Shown: positions 26,566 to 33,566 of the stretch, piece by piece | Numbering within the stretch: the stretch's first letter is position 1 | Layout of the letters: every line of letters begins with the position of its first letter | Assembly (NCBI RefSeq): GCF_003094615.1 | Contig: NZ_QDKO01000032.1 | Coordinates: 62,001-126,000, forward strand | DNA length: 64,000 nt | Direction: 5' to 3' | Origin: Caulobacter radicis | Lineage (GTDB): Bacteria; Pseudomonadota; Alphaproteobacteria; Caulobacterales; Caulobacteraceae | Translations under genes and position numbers: made by a program | Notes under the pieces: generated by a model | What the model was told of the DNA's origin: nothing | What the model saw: the letters and a program-made list of their open reading frames with translations, nothing else | The model's database searches: none

Positions 26566-27102
26566 ATGAACACGCGTGAAGCCCGCCTGGGCGCCATCAT
26601 TCTCTGCGGCGGCGGCTCGGTTCGGATGGGGCGAGACAAGGCCCTGATCGACTGGGGCGGCGTGCGGGCCGTCGATCGCGTGGCGGCCCTGGCGCGGGCC
26701 GCCGGCGCCGAGACGGTGCTTACGGCCGGGCGCGACTACGGCCTGGATTGGGTCCCCGATCCGCAGGAAGGCGCGGGCCCGGTCGGCGGCGTGCTGGCCG
26801 GCGCGGCGGCGCTGCGGGCGCGCGGCTGCGATCGGGCCCTGGTGCTGGCGGTCGATGCGCCGACCCTGACGGTGGACGATCTCGCGCCGCTGCTGGCGAC
26901 GGAGCGAGGCGGGACGTTCGAGGTTTCGCCGGTGCCGATGGTGCTGCCGCTGGACGCCCTGCCGGAGGGGGCGCAGGCGGGCTGGCCGCTGCGACGGCTG
27001 GTGGAGCGGGCGGGGCTTGCGGTGCTGGAATGTCCCGAAGAGGCGAAGGCGCGGTTGCTGGGCGCCAATACGCCGCAGGAGCGCGATCGGCTTAGGCCGT
27101 AA
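26566..27102 (+). CDS. MobA-like molybdenum cofactor nucleotidyltransferase
   Basis: A 178-residue NTP-transferase of the MobA group. The nucleotide-binding motif is ILCGGGSVRMGRDKALIDW, followed by GPVGGVLAGAAALRARG and VLAVDAPTLTVDDL. The usual C-D-M-P metal motif is replaced by V-D-A-P, but the Asp is kept. MobA attaches GMP to molybdopterin. This copy could also act on related cofactors such as MocA-type substrates. GGGAAGGGG precedes the ATG. It is divergent from xylR and convergent with the reductase gene, four bases apart. No other molybdenum gene is nearby. Confidence 0.75.
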   Translation: MNTREARLGAIILCGGGSVRMGRDKALIDWGGVRAVDRVAALARAAGAETVLTAGRDYGLDWVPDPQEGAGPVGGVLAGAAALRARGCDRALVLAVDAPTLTVDDLAPLLATERGGTFEVSPVPMVLPLDALPEGAQAGWPLRRLVERAGLAVLECPEEAKARLLGANTPQERDRLRP

Positions 27103-27106
27103 CCCC

Positions 27107-28660
27107 TCAGTAGACGTCCCGGCGATACCGGCCCTGATCCGCCAGGTCCTCCAGGGCGCCTGCGCCCAGGATTTCGGCCAATGCTGCATGGACCTCGCGC
27201 GACATGCCTTCCAGCGAGCCGCAGACATAGATCGCCGCGCCCCGCGCCGCCCAGGCCCGTACCTCGTCGGCGGCCGCGCGCAGGCGGTGCTGGACGTAGA
27301 CCTTGTCGGCCTGGTCGCGGGAGAAGGCGAGATCCAGGCGTTCGAGCACGCCCGACGCCGTCCAGGCCTCGATCTCCTCGCGATGGAAGAAGTCGTGGGC
27401 CGACGAGCGCTCGCCGAACAGCAGCCAGTTGCGCTTGCGGCCCAGGGCCGCGCGCGCCTTCAGGTGGCTGCGCAGGCCGGCCAGGCCCGTGCCGGCGCCG
27501 ATCAGGATCATCGGTCGGTCGTCTTGCGGGGCGTGGAAGCTGCGGTTGGAGCGCACGCGGCCGGCGATCTCGGAACCGACGGCGGCGTGCGCGACCAGCC
27601 AGCCCGAGCCCAGGCCCGGCTTGCCGTCGGCGCGGCGCATCAGGCGCACGACCAGTTCGACACCGCCGTCGGCCGGCAGGGAGGCGATGGAGTATTCGCG
27701 GTGGGGCAGGGCCGGCAGGGCGTCGACCAGGGCCTGGGCGGACGCGCCGGCCAGGGCCTTGATCGCCGCGTCCTCGTGCGGGAGGCGTCGCCAGGACAGC
27801 GCCTCACCGAGCGTGGCGGCCTCGTCGGCCTTTACCGGCGTCTCGGCGGGCAGCGACAGGCGGGCCAGCAGGTCGGCGACCTCGGCCGGGGCGTTGCGCG
27901 GGCCGATCTCGACGATGTCGCCGGCCTGCCAGGCCGCATCGCCATCGAGCGGCTCAAGGCGCACGTGGAAGGCGCCTTCGCCGGCCGAGCCAGGGTTGAG
28001 CAGGCGACGGTCGGCCAGTTTCCAGCGGCCGTAGGCCGGGCGGCTCCAGTCGGGGGCGTCGGTGGAGCCCGTGAGCACGGAAAGCTGCGACTGCCAGTGG
28101 CGCAGGGCGGCGGCTTCGCCGTCGTCGACCTCGACCGTGTCGAACAGGCGCGCGCCGCCGTTGCGGGCCAGCCAGGCGTCGAGGCTGCGGCCGAAGGCGC
28201 AGTATTGGGCGTAGGTGGAGTCGCCCAGGGCCAGAACGGCGTAGGACAGTTTCGCCAGGTCCGGCTCGGTGGCCATCACGTCGCGGATGAAGCGGCGGGC
28301 GTTGTCGGGCGCGTCGCCCTCGCCGGTGGTGCTGACGATGAAGAGCGCGCGACCGCCGGAGAGGTCGGCGGGCTCGACGGCGGCCAATTCGCGCAGGCGC
28401 ACCGGCAGGTTGGCCGCCTGCAGCGCCTTGGCCGTCGCCATGGCCAGTTCTTCGGCGAAACCGGTCTGGCTGGCGAAGGCGACCAGCACGGGCTCGCCGG
28501 CGCCGGACGCCAGCGCGGCCTCCTCGCGGCGGGCCTTCCGCTTGCGCAGGGCGACCTTCAGGGCGATCCCGGCGCACAGCAGCAGGTAGAGGCCGACCAC
28601 GATGGCGGCCAGGGCCAGGCGGCGCGCGTCCGGCGGCAGGCTGGAAAGCAGTTCGGTCAT
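27107..28660 (-). CDS. membrane-anchored NADPH-flavodoxin-type reductase (sulfite reductase alpha/CYPOR-like)
   Basis: A 517-residue diflavin reductase. An N-terminal helix (LALAAIVVGLYLLLCAGIAL, about residues 12-31) is followed by a basic stretch, so the enzyme domains face the cytoplasm. The FMN-binding flavodoxin domain shows FASQTGFAEELA, STTGEGDAPDNA and ALGDSTYAQY. The FAD domain has REYSIASLP and the NADPH domain has LIGAGTGLAGLRSHL and YVCGSLEGMS. The gene begins in an ATGA overlap with apbE. It should pass NADPH electrons to the co-encoded PepSY membrane protein. That role is inferred from the cluster, not from the domain alone. Confidence 0.85.
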   Translation of the reverse strand: MTELLSSLPPDARRLALAAIVVGLYLLLCAGIALKVALRKRKARREEAALASGAGEPVLVAFASQTGFAEELAMATAKALQAANLPVRLRELAAVEPADLSGGRALFIVSTTGEGDAPDNARRFIRDVMATEPDLAKLSYAVLALGDSTYAQYCAFGRSLDAWLARNGGARLFDTVEVDDGEAAALRHWQSQLSVLTGSTDAPDWSRPAYGRWKLADRRLLNPGSAGEGAFHVRLEPLDGDAAWQAGDIVEIGPRNAPAEVADLLARLSLPAETPVKADEAATLGEALSWRRLPHEDAAIKALAGASAQALVDALPALPHREYSIASLPADGGVELVVRLMRRADGKPGLGSGWLVAHAAVGSEIAGRVRSNRSFHAPQDDRPMILIGAGTGLAGLRSHLKARAALGRKRNWLLFGERSSAHDFFHREEIEAWTASGVLERLDLAFSRDQADKVYVQHRLRAAADEVRAWAARGAAIYVCGSLEGMSREVHAALAEILGAGALEDLADQGRYRRDVY

Positions 28661-29661
28661 TCGTCGAGCATCGCCTGCAGGGCCGGCGACAGGCGCTCGG
28701 ACAGGCCGTTCGGGCCGCGCGTCACCACCAGGGCCGGCAGGCTGCGGGCCGTGGCGAAGGCGATGGCGGGGTCGGCGCCCATGACGGTGAGCGCCGTGGC
28801 CAGGGCGTCGGCGGTCATGCACTCGGGATGGATGACGGTGACGCTGACCACCCCGGCGTCGCACGGCGCGCCCGAGGCGGGGTCCAGCGTGTGGGCGTAG
28901 CGCTTGCCCGCATGGTCGAAGAACCGGCGATAGTCGCCCGAGGTCGCCACCGACAGGCCGTGCAGGGCCAGCAGGGTGCGGGGCGAGGCCTCGTCGTTGG
29001 CGCCGGCAAGCGGGGGGCGCTCCAGCTCGACCCACCAGGGCTGGCCGTCGGGCTTGGCGCCCGTGCCGCGCAGCTCGCCGCCGACCTCGACGAGGTAGGA
29101 GCGCACGCCGGCCCGGTCGAGGGCGCGGGCGGCCTCGTCGACGCCGAAGCCCTTGGCGATGCCGTTGAGATCGATCTGGAGCCCCCCGGGCTGAAAGAGC
29201 GCGTCGCCGTCCAGCGCCACGCGCCGCCAGCCCATCGGGGCGCGGGCGGTCTCCAGGGCCTCGGCGCTGGGCGGCTGACCGGAGAAGGGGCGGGGGCCGA
29301 AGCCCCAGAGATCGGTGACCGCGCCCAGGGTCGGATCGAAGGCGCCGTCGCTGTCTTCGGCCACTTCGAGGGCGCGGCGCAGTACGACCGCGAAGCCGGC
29401 GGGCAGGGCGGTCCAGGTTCCGGCGGCCGAGCGGTTGAAGCGCGACAGGGCCGACATCGGGTCCCAGGCGCTCATCTCGGAGACCACCTTGTCCAGCGCG
29501 CGCTGGACCATGGCGGTCATGGCCGCAAGGTCGGTGGTGACGGGCAGCACGGCCTTGACCGACCAGGTCGTGCCCATGCTTGCTCCGTCGAACGCGCGCA
29601 CGACCCCGCCCACCGGCCGGGCCGGCGGTTCGCTGAGCATGGGGACGAGGACGCGGGTCAT
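28657..29661 (-). CDS. apbE: FAD:protein FMN transferase
   Basis: A 334-residue ApbE-family enzyme that transfers FMN from FAD to a Thr or Ser of a target protein. Family motifs are in order: FDGASMGTTWSV, MSAWDPMSALSRFNRS, DGAFDPTLGAVTDLWGFGP, QIDLNGIAKGFGVD, LVEVGGELRG, VATSGDYRRF, HTLDPASGAP and TADALATALTVMG. The ATG at 29661 begins TRVLVPMLSEPPARP, which is neither a signal peptide nor a lipobox. Most ApbE proteins act outside the cytoplasm, so this is odd. It overlaps the reductase start by 4 bp. A likely substrate is the DUF2271 protein three genes away. Confidence 0.92.
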   Translation of the reverse strand: MTRVLVPMLSEPPARPVGGVVRAFDGASMGTTWSVKAVLPVTTDLAAMTAMVQRALDKVVSEMSAWDPMSALSRFNRSAAGTWTALPAGFAVVLRRALEVAEDSDGAFDPTLGAVTDLWGFGPRPFSGQPPSAEALETARAPMGWRRVALDGDALFQPGGLQIDLNGIAKGFGVDEAARALDRAGVRSYLVEVGGELRGTGAKPDGQPWWVELERPPLAGANDEASPRTLLALHGLSVATSGDYRRFFDHAGKRYAHTLDPASGAPCDAGVVSVTVIHPECMTADALATALTVMGADPAIAFATARSLPALVVTRGPNGLSERLSPALQAMLDE

Positions 29662-29688
29662 GGGGAGGAAACCTCTTCCCTTCCCCCT

Positions 29689-29808
29689 TGATGGGGGAAG
29701 GGCAGGGTTGGGGGTGGAGCGGCGGTGGACGTCACCCCGGCGGAGCAAGGTCCTGAACCGGTGTCACCCCCATCCCCGACCCTTCCCCCATCGAAGGGGG
29801 AAGGGAGA
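29689..29808. repeat. intergenic inverted-repeat element, family E
   Basis: CCCCCTTGATGGGGGAAGGG...GGGTTGGGGGTG and an inverted arm CACCCCCATCCCCGACCC...CCCCCATCGAAGGGGGAAGG lie between apbE and the DUF4198 gene. It is similar in build to family B but with different arm sequence. Confidence 0.75.
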
Positions 29809-29816
29809 TATGCGGA

Positions 29817-30734
29817 TCAAGGACGCTGGGCTTCCAGGGTCGCGGTGTAGCTGGCCGAGAAGCCGTTGCCGGCCAGGGCCGTCGGGGCCTGGGGCTGACC
29901 GCCGGGAGCGCCGCCGCCCGGACCGCCTTGACCACCAGGGCCGCCGGGACCGCCCGGAGGGCCGCCCATGCCGCCGCGGCCGGTCTCGCCGGTGCGAACG
30001 CTGGCGTTCAGCCAATACATGCCGGCTTCCGGCAGGGTGACCTTGAAGGCGCCGTCGGCGCCGGTCTTGACCTTGATCTCGCCCGGGGTGGCGCGATAGC
30101 GCGAGTTGCCCGGCACGATCGTCACTTCCAGGTCGGCGGCGGGCTTGCCGTCGATCAGGAACTTGAAGGTCGCCGCTTCGGTGGCCACCAGGTCGTTGGG
30201 GTGGGTGACGGGAACCAGCTCCAGGCCCTTGCCGGTCGGCTTCAGGACGGTGTCGGTCGGCGCGCCGCGGGTGACGAAGGTTTCGTTGCGGTTGAAGCTC
30301 TTGATCGTCTTCAGGTCGGCGGCGCCGGCCGGAACCTGCTTGGCGAAGTCGTCGGCGCTGCCGCGGAAGCGCTTGACCTCGCCGTTCTCGGTCCAGCTGG
30401 CCATCACGCTGTTGGAGGCGGTGCCGATCTTGTAGGTGCCGGCCTTGGCCAGCTCGACGTCGAACACCGAGCGGTACTGGCCGGTCGAGGCGTTCTTCAG
30501 CGGCTCGGTCGAACCGTCCGGGGTGGTGATGACCACGCCGTCCACGCGCATGGCGCGGTGGTCGGGGTAGAACAGCTCGTTGGAGATGGCCGCGTCGATG
30601 GTCACCCAGGCGCCGTCGCCCGACAGCACGGTGGCCGAGGGCACGAACCAGGCGCGGTGGGCGTGGGCCGCCAGGGGCAGGGTCAGGGCGACGGTCGCCG
30701 CCGTGAGGGCGAGAAGGCGCTTGCGAAGGGTCAT
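29817..30734 (-). CDS. periplasmic DUF4198-domain protein with Gly/Pro-rich tail
   Basis: A 305-residue exported protein. The signal peptide ends near LAAHA and the mature protein begins HRAWFVPSATVL, as in DUF4198 (related to nickel/cobalt-uptake periplasmic domains). Two beta-rich domains span residues 27-250. Residues 251-283 are almost entirely Gly, Pro, Met and Gln (GRGGMGGPPGGPGG...). A final predicted strand is NGFSASYTATLE. It belongs to the ApbE/DUF2271/PepSY cluster. The biochemical role is unknown; metal handling or redox-partner docking are possible. Confidence 0.78.
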   Translation of the reverse strand: MTLRKRLLALTAATVALTLPLAAHAHRAWFVPSATVLSGDGAWVTIDAAISNELFYPDHRAMRVDGVVITTPDGSTEPLKNASTGQYRSVFDVELAKAGTYKIGTASNSVMASWTENGEVKRFRGSADDFAKQVPAGAADLKTIKSFNRNETFVTRGAPTDTVLKPTGKGLELVPVTHPNDLVATEAATFKFLIDGKPAADLEVTIVPGNSRYRATPGEIKVKTGADGAFKVTLPEAGMYWLNASVRTGETGRGGMGGPPGGPGGPGGQGGPGGGAPGGQPQAPTALAGNGFSASYTATLEAQRP

Positions 30735-30750
30735 GGCGTTTCTCTCTTGC

Positions 30751-31263
30751 TTATTTGACGGTGACCGAGACGGCGCCGAGCTCGGCCGTCCCCTTGGCGG
30801 AGGCGGTCTTGCCGGGCTTGCCCCAGGTGAACGGCACGCGGACGGCCTCGTGGCCGCCGACTTCGCGGGCGGCTTCGACCACCAGGGTGTAGGCGCCCGG
30901 CTTCAGCTTCGACAGCTGGCTCTTGGCGCCGCTGAAGGTCACCTTCTGCGGACCCGGCGCGCGGGTGGCCGAGGAGATGCCGTCGGCCGGGAAGCTCATG
31001 GTGCGGCCGGCCTTGCGCCACCACTGGCGCATGTCCTTCAGCCACTTCTCGCCCTTGTCCTCCTTGGAGTCCGGGTCGTACCAGACGGCCAGGGTGGCGG
31101 CGGCCGTGGCGTCCGGGCCCTCGACCCAGATGGCGACGTAGGGCTTGTGGTACTCGGCCACCGAAAGGCGCGGGATCTCGACGGTGACGTTGAGGTCGGC
31201 GGCCATCGCCGGAGCGCCGACGGCGGCGCCGGCGAAGGTCAGCAGGGAGACGGTGCGCTTCAC
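30751..31263 (-). CDS. DUF2271 periplasmic protein with an ApbE-type flavinylation motif
   Basis: A 170-residue exported protein with a signal peptide cleaved near APAMAA. Residues 94-100 read DGISSAT, which fits the D-x-x-S/T-x-A-T motif that ApbE uses to attach FMN (compare the SGAT sites of NqrC and RnfG). Thr100 would carry the flavin. The surrounding domain has WVEGPDATAAATLAVWYDP and a Trp-rich WWRKAGRT segment, typical of DUF2271. It sits 16 bp downstream of the PepSY gene and is co-directional with apbE. A covalent-FMN periplasmic electron carrier is the natural inference. Confidence 0.82.
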   Translation of the reverse strand: MKRTVSLLTFAGAAVGAPAMAADLNVTVEIPRLSVAEYHKPYVAIWVEGPDATAAATLAVWYDPDSKEDKGEKWLKDMRQWWRKAGRTMSFPADGISSATRAPGPQKVTFSGAKSQLSKLKPGAYTLVVEAAREVGGHEAVRVPFTWGKPGKTASAKGTAELGAVSVTVK

Positions 31264-31279
31264 GGAAGGCGGCCTTTCT

Positions 31280-31948
31280 CTAGAGGTGGACGAACAAGAT
31301 GATGATCAGGAGCGGAATGGCCAGCCCGGCGGCGGTCAGCGGCCAGGTCATCGGCCGCCCGCGGGCGTGGAACTGAAGCAGGATCAGGCCGGTGACGGTG
31401 AAGATCACGCAGGCGCCGGCGAAGATGTCGATGAACCAACTCCAGGCCTTGCCGGTGTTGCGGCCCTTGTGCAGGTCGTTGAGCAGGCTGACCCCGCCGC
31501 GGGTGGTCTTCTCGTGCTCGACGGCGCCGGTTTCGCGGTCGATGGCGATCCAGGCGTCGCCGCCGGGGCGGGCCAGGGCCAGATAGACCTCGGCGTCGGA
31601 CCATTCGCCGACGCGGCGGGCGATATCGGCGTCGACGGCCTTGTCGAGCCAGGTCTCGACCTTGATCGGCAGCGGGCGCTTGCCCTCGGTAGGGCCCGAG
31701 GCCAGCTGCGCGATCAGTTCGGGCGGCAGGGTCGCCTTCTTGCTGACGACCTTGGGCTCGGCCTCGATCGAGCCGGCGTGGTTCAGGGTGAAGCCGGTGA
31801 TGGCGAACAGCAGCATGCCCACGAGGCTGATCGCCGCGCTGATCCAGTGCCACTGGTGCAACTGCTTCAGCCAGAAGGAGCGGCGGTTCTGTTCGGCGGC
31901 GGCTTTCACGGGATTCCGGAACGGACGAGCTTCAATGCCGCCGTCCAT
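31280..31948 (-). CDS. PepSY-associated membrane protein, probable haem-bearing electron conduit
   Basis: A 222-residue protein with membrane segments at about residues 34-56, 171-192 and 199-220, and a periplasmic PepSY-like domain between the first two. Histidines sit at membrane edges (His31, His34, His57, His160, His194), including LHQWHW and LNDLHKGRNTG. In related iron-reductase proteins such residues bind haem. It is the first gene of the five-gene cluster. It probably moves electrons from the cytoplasmic diflavin reductase to the flavinylated DUF2271 protein. The start at 31948 lacks a strong ribosome site; a GTG at 31909 is an alternative. Confidence 0.75.
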   Translation of the reverse strand: MDGGIEARPFRNPVKAAAEQNRRSFWLKQLHQWHWISAAISLVGMLLFAITGFTLNHAGSIEAEPKVVSKKATLPPELIAQLASGPTEGKRPLPIKVETWLDKAVDADIARRVGEWSDAEVYLALARPGGDAWIAIDRETGAVEHEKTTRGGVSLLNDLHKGRNTGKAWSWFIDIFAGACVIFTVTGLILLQFHARGRPMTWPLTAAGLAIPLLIIILFVHL

Positions 31949-31967
31949 ACTTGAGAGCGACTTGCAA
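31949..31967. promoter_or_regulatory. possible metal-responsive site upstream of the PepSY cluster
   Basis: On the minus strand this reads TTGCAAGTCGCTCTCAAGT. It shares TGCAAGTnnCTCTnAA with a segment at 48758-48773 upstream of the iron-type TonB-dependent receptor. Fur-like control is possible but weakly supported. Confidence 0.35.
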
Positions 31968-32048
31968 TTACAAGACCCGATCGCCTTCCGGCCACGATTG
32001 GAAACATTTGCTCACGGATCGGTCCGGCGGATCGCCCTTAGAACCGCC

Positions 32049-32138
32049 CAATCCCCGCGAAAGCGGGGACCCAGGCTTTTTCTGAAACCCTCGGCGCTCG
32101 ACGATAAAACACCTGGGTCCCCGCTTTCGCGGGGATTT
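32049..32138. repeat. intergenic inverted-repeat element, family D
   Basis: AATCCCCGCGAAAGCGGGGA plus CCCAGG forms one arm (32049-32075). The inverse CCTGGGTCCCCGCTTTCGCG follows at 32112-32138. Each arm also contains its own small hairpin (CCCCGCGAAAGCGGGG). It lies directly upstream of the NCS1 permease gene. Confidence 0.85.
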
Positions 32139-32173
32139 TACGGAAGGAGAGAGGCGGGCTATGCCTGCCTACC

Positions 32174-33445
32174 ATGGCCAAGCTCGACGACACCTATGAT
32201 CCGCTGATCCCCGTTCCGGCCGAGCGTCGGGTGTTCGGGACGCGTGACGCCTTCTCGCTGTGGTTCAGCCTGGGCATCGGCCTCCTGGTGCTGCAGGCCG
32301 GCGCGTTCCTGGTTCCGGGCCTGAGTCTCGGCATGGCGCTGGCGGCGATCGTCGCCGGCTCGGCGCTGGGCGCGCTGCTGCTGGCGGCGGCCGGCGTGGT
32401 CGGGGCCGATACGGGCCTCTCAGCCATGGGCACGCTGCGGCTGGCCCTGGGCGCGCGGGGCGCGGCGGTTCCGGCGGTGCTGAACGCGGTGCAGCTGGTC
32501 GGCTGGGGCGCGTTCGAGATCATCGCCATGCGCGACGCCGCCGACGCCTTGGCCAGGCAGACCTTCGGCCTGTCCAACCCGCTGGCCTGGACGGTGCTGT
32601 TCGGCGCCCTGGCGACCTGGCTGGCCTTCATGGGGCCGGTGTCGTTCGTGCGGCGGTTCCTGCGCGCCTGGGGGCTGTGGCTGCTGCTGGGCGGGGCCGG
32701 CTGGCTGACCTGGCGGCTGCTGGCCCAGCACGATCTGGCCGCATTGTTCGCCAAGGCCGGCACGGGCGAGATGAGCTTCGGCGCGGGCGTCGACCTGGTC
32801 GTGGCCATGCCGCTGTCGTGGCTGCCGCTGATCGCCGACTACACGCGTTTTGGCCGCTCCAGCGGGCGGATGTTCCGTGGCAGCGCCGCCGGCTACCTGC
32901 TCGCCAACATCTGGTTCATGGGCCTGGGCGCCTGCTACGCCCTGGCCGCCGGGAGCGGGGAGGGGCTGCTGCTGACCGCCCTGGCCGCGGCGGGCGGCGG
33001 GATCGCCCTCTTGCTGATCGTCGTCGACGAGACCGACAACGCCTTCGCCGACATCCATTCGGCCGCCGTCTCGACGGCCACCCTTGCGCCAGTGCGGCCC
33101 GCGCGCCTGGCCCTGGCCTTCGGCGCGCTGTGCACCCTGATCGCCCTCCTGGCGCCGCTTGCCCGCTATGAAGGCTTCCTGCTGCTGATCGGCTCGGTGT
33201 TCGCGCCGCTGTTCGGCGTGCTGCTGACCGACCACTTCGTCGTACGCCGCCGCGGGCCCGAGGCCGCCGCCGCCTTCGCCTGGGGCCTGAACCTGCCGGG
33301 CCTTTTGGCCTGGGCGGCCGGGATCGCGGCCTATCAGGGCTTCAGCCGCCTGGCGCCGCAGCTGGGCGCCACCCTGCCGGCGCTTGCGGTTGCGGGGATC
33401 GCCTATCTTCTCCTGGGGTTGATCTGGCGGCGACCGAAGGGCTGA
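32174..33445 (+). CDS. NCS1-family nucleobase or hydroxymethylpyrimidine permease (CytX/CodB-like)
   Basis: A 423-residue inner-membrane transporter with about twelve hydrophobic segments. The N-terminus DDTYDPLIPVPAERR with GTRDAFSLWFSLGIGLLVLQ, and the central PLIADYTRFGRSSGRMF, are typical of NCS1 permeases of the CytX group, which import the thiamin precursor hydroxymethylpyrimidine. CodB-type cytosine permeases are related and cannot be excluded. A thiamin riboswitch would support CytX, but the leader holds only a repeat element and I see no THI-box pattern. GGAAGGAGAG lies upstream of the ATG, a little far. Confidence 0.8.
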   Translation: MAKLDDTYDPLIPVPAERRVFGTRDAFSLWFSLGIGLLVLQAGAFLVPGLSLGMALAAIVAGSALGALLLAAAGVVGADTGLSAMGTLRLALGARGAAVPAVLNAVQLVGWGAFEIIAMRDAADALARQTFGLSNPLAWTVLFGALATWLAFMGPVSFVRRFLRAWGLWLLLGGAGWLTWRLLAQHDLAALFAKAGTGEMSFGAGVDLVVAMPLSWLPLIADYTRFGRSSGRMFRGSAAGYLLANIWFMGLGACYALAAGSGEGLLLTALAAAGGGIALLLIVVDETDNAFADIHSAAVSTATLAPVRPARLALAFGALCTLIALLAPLARYEGFLLLIGSVFAPLFGVLLTDHFVVRRRGPEAAAAFAWGLNLPGLLAWAAGIAAYQGFSRLAPQLGATLPALAVAGIAYLLLGLIWRRPKG

Positions 33446-33566
33446 ACGACCAGCGTCGCCGTAACGCCGTCCGGCCAAGTTCGTCTCGACAAGCGGCCCC
33501 TAACAAAAGAAATATCCAGGCATCTTACCGCGAGGGGACGTTCGCGGGCTGCATTGGGGTCGTTTC

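Noticed and set aside
32040..32173. Thiamin riboswitch upstream of the CytX/CodB-like permease
   Set aside because: The leader is occupied by a family D inverted repeat and I see no THI-box sequence.
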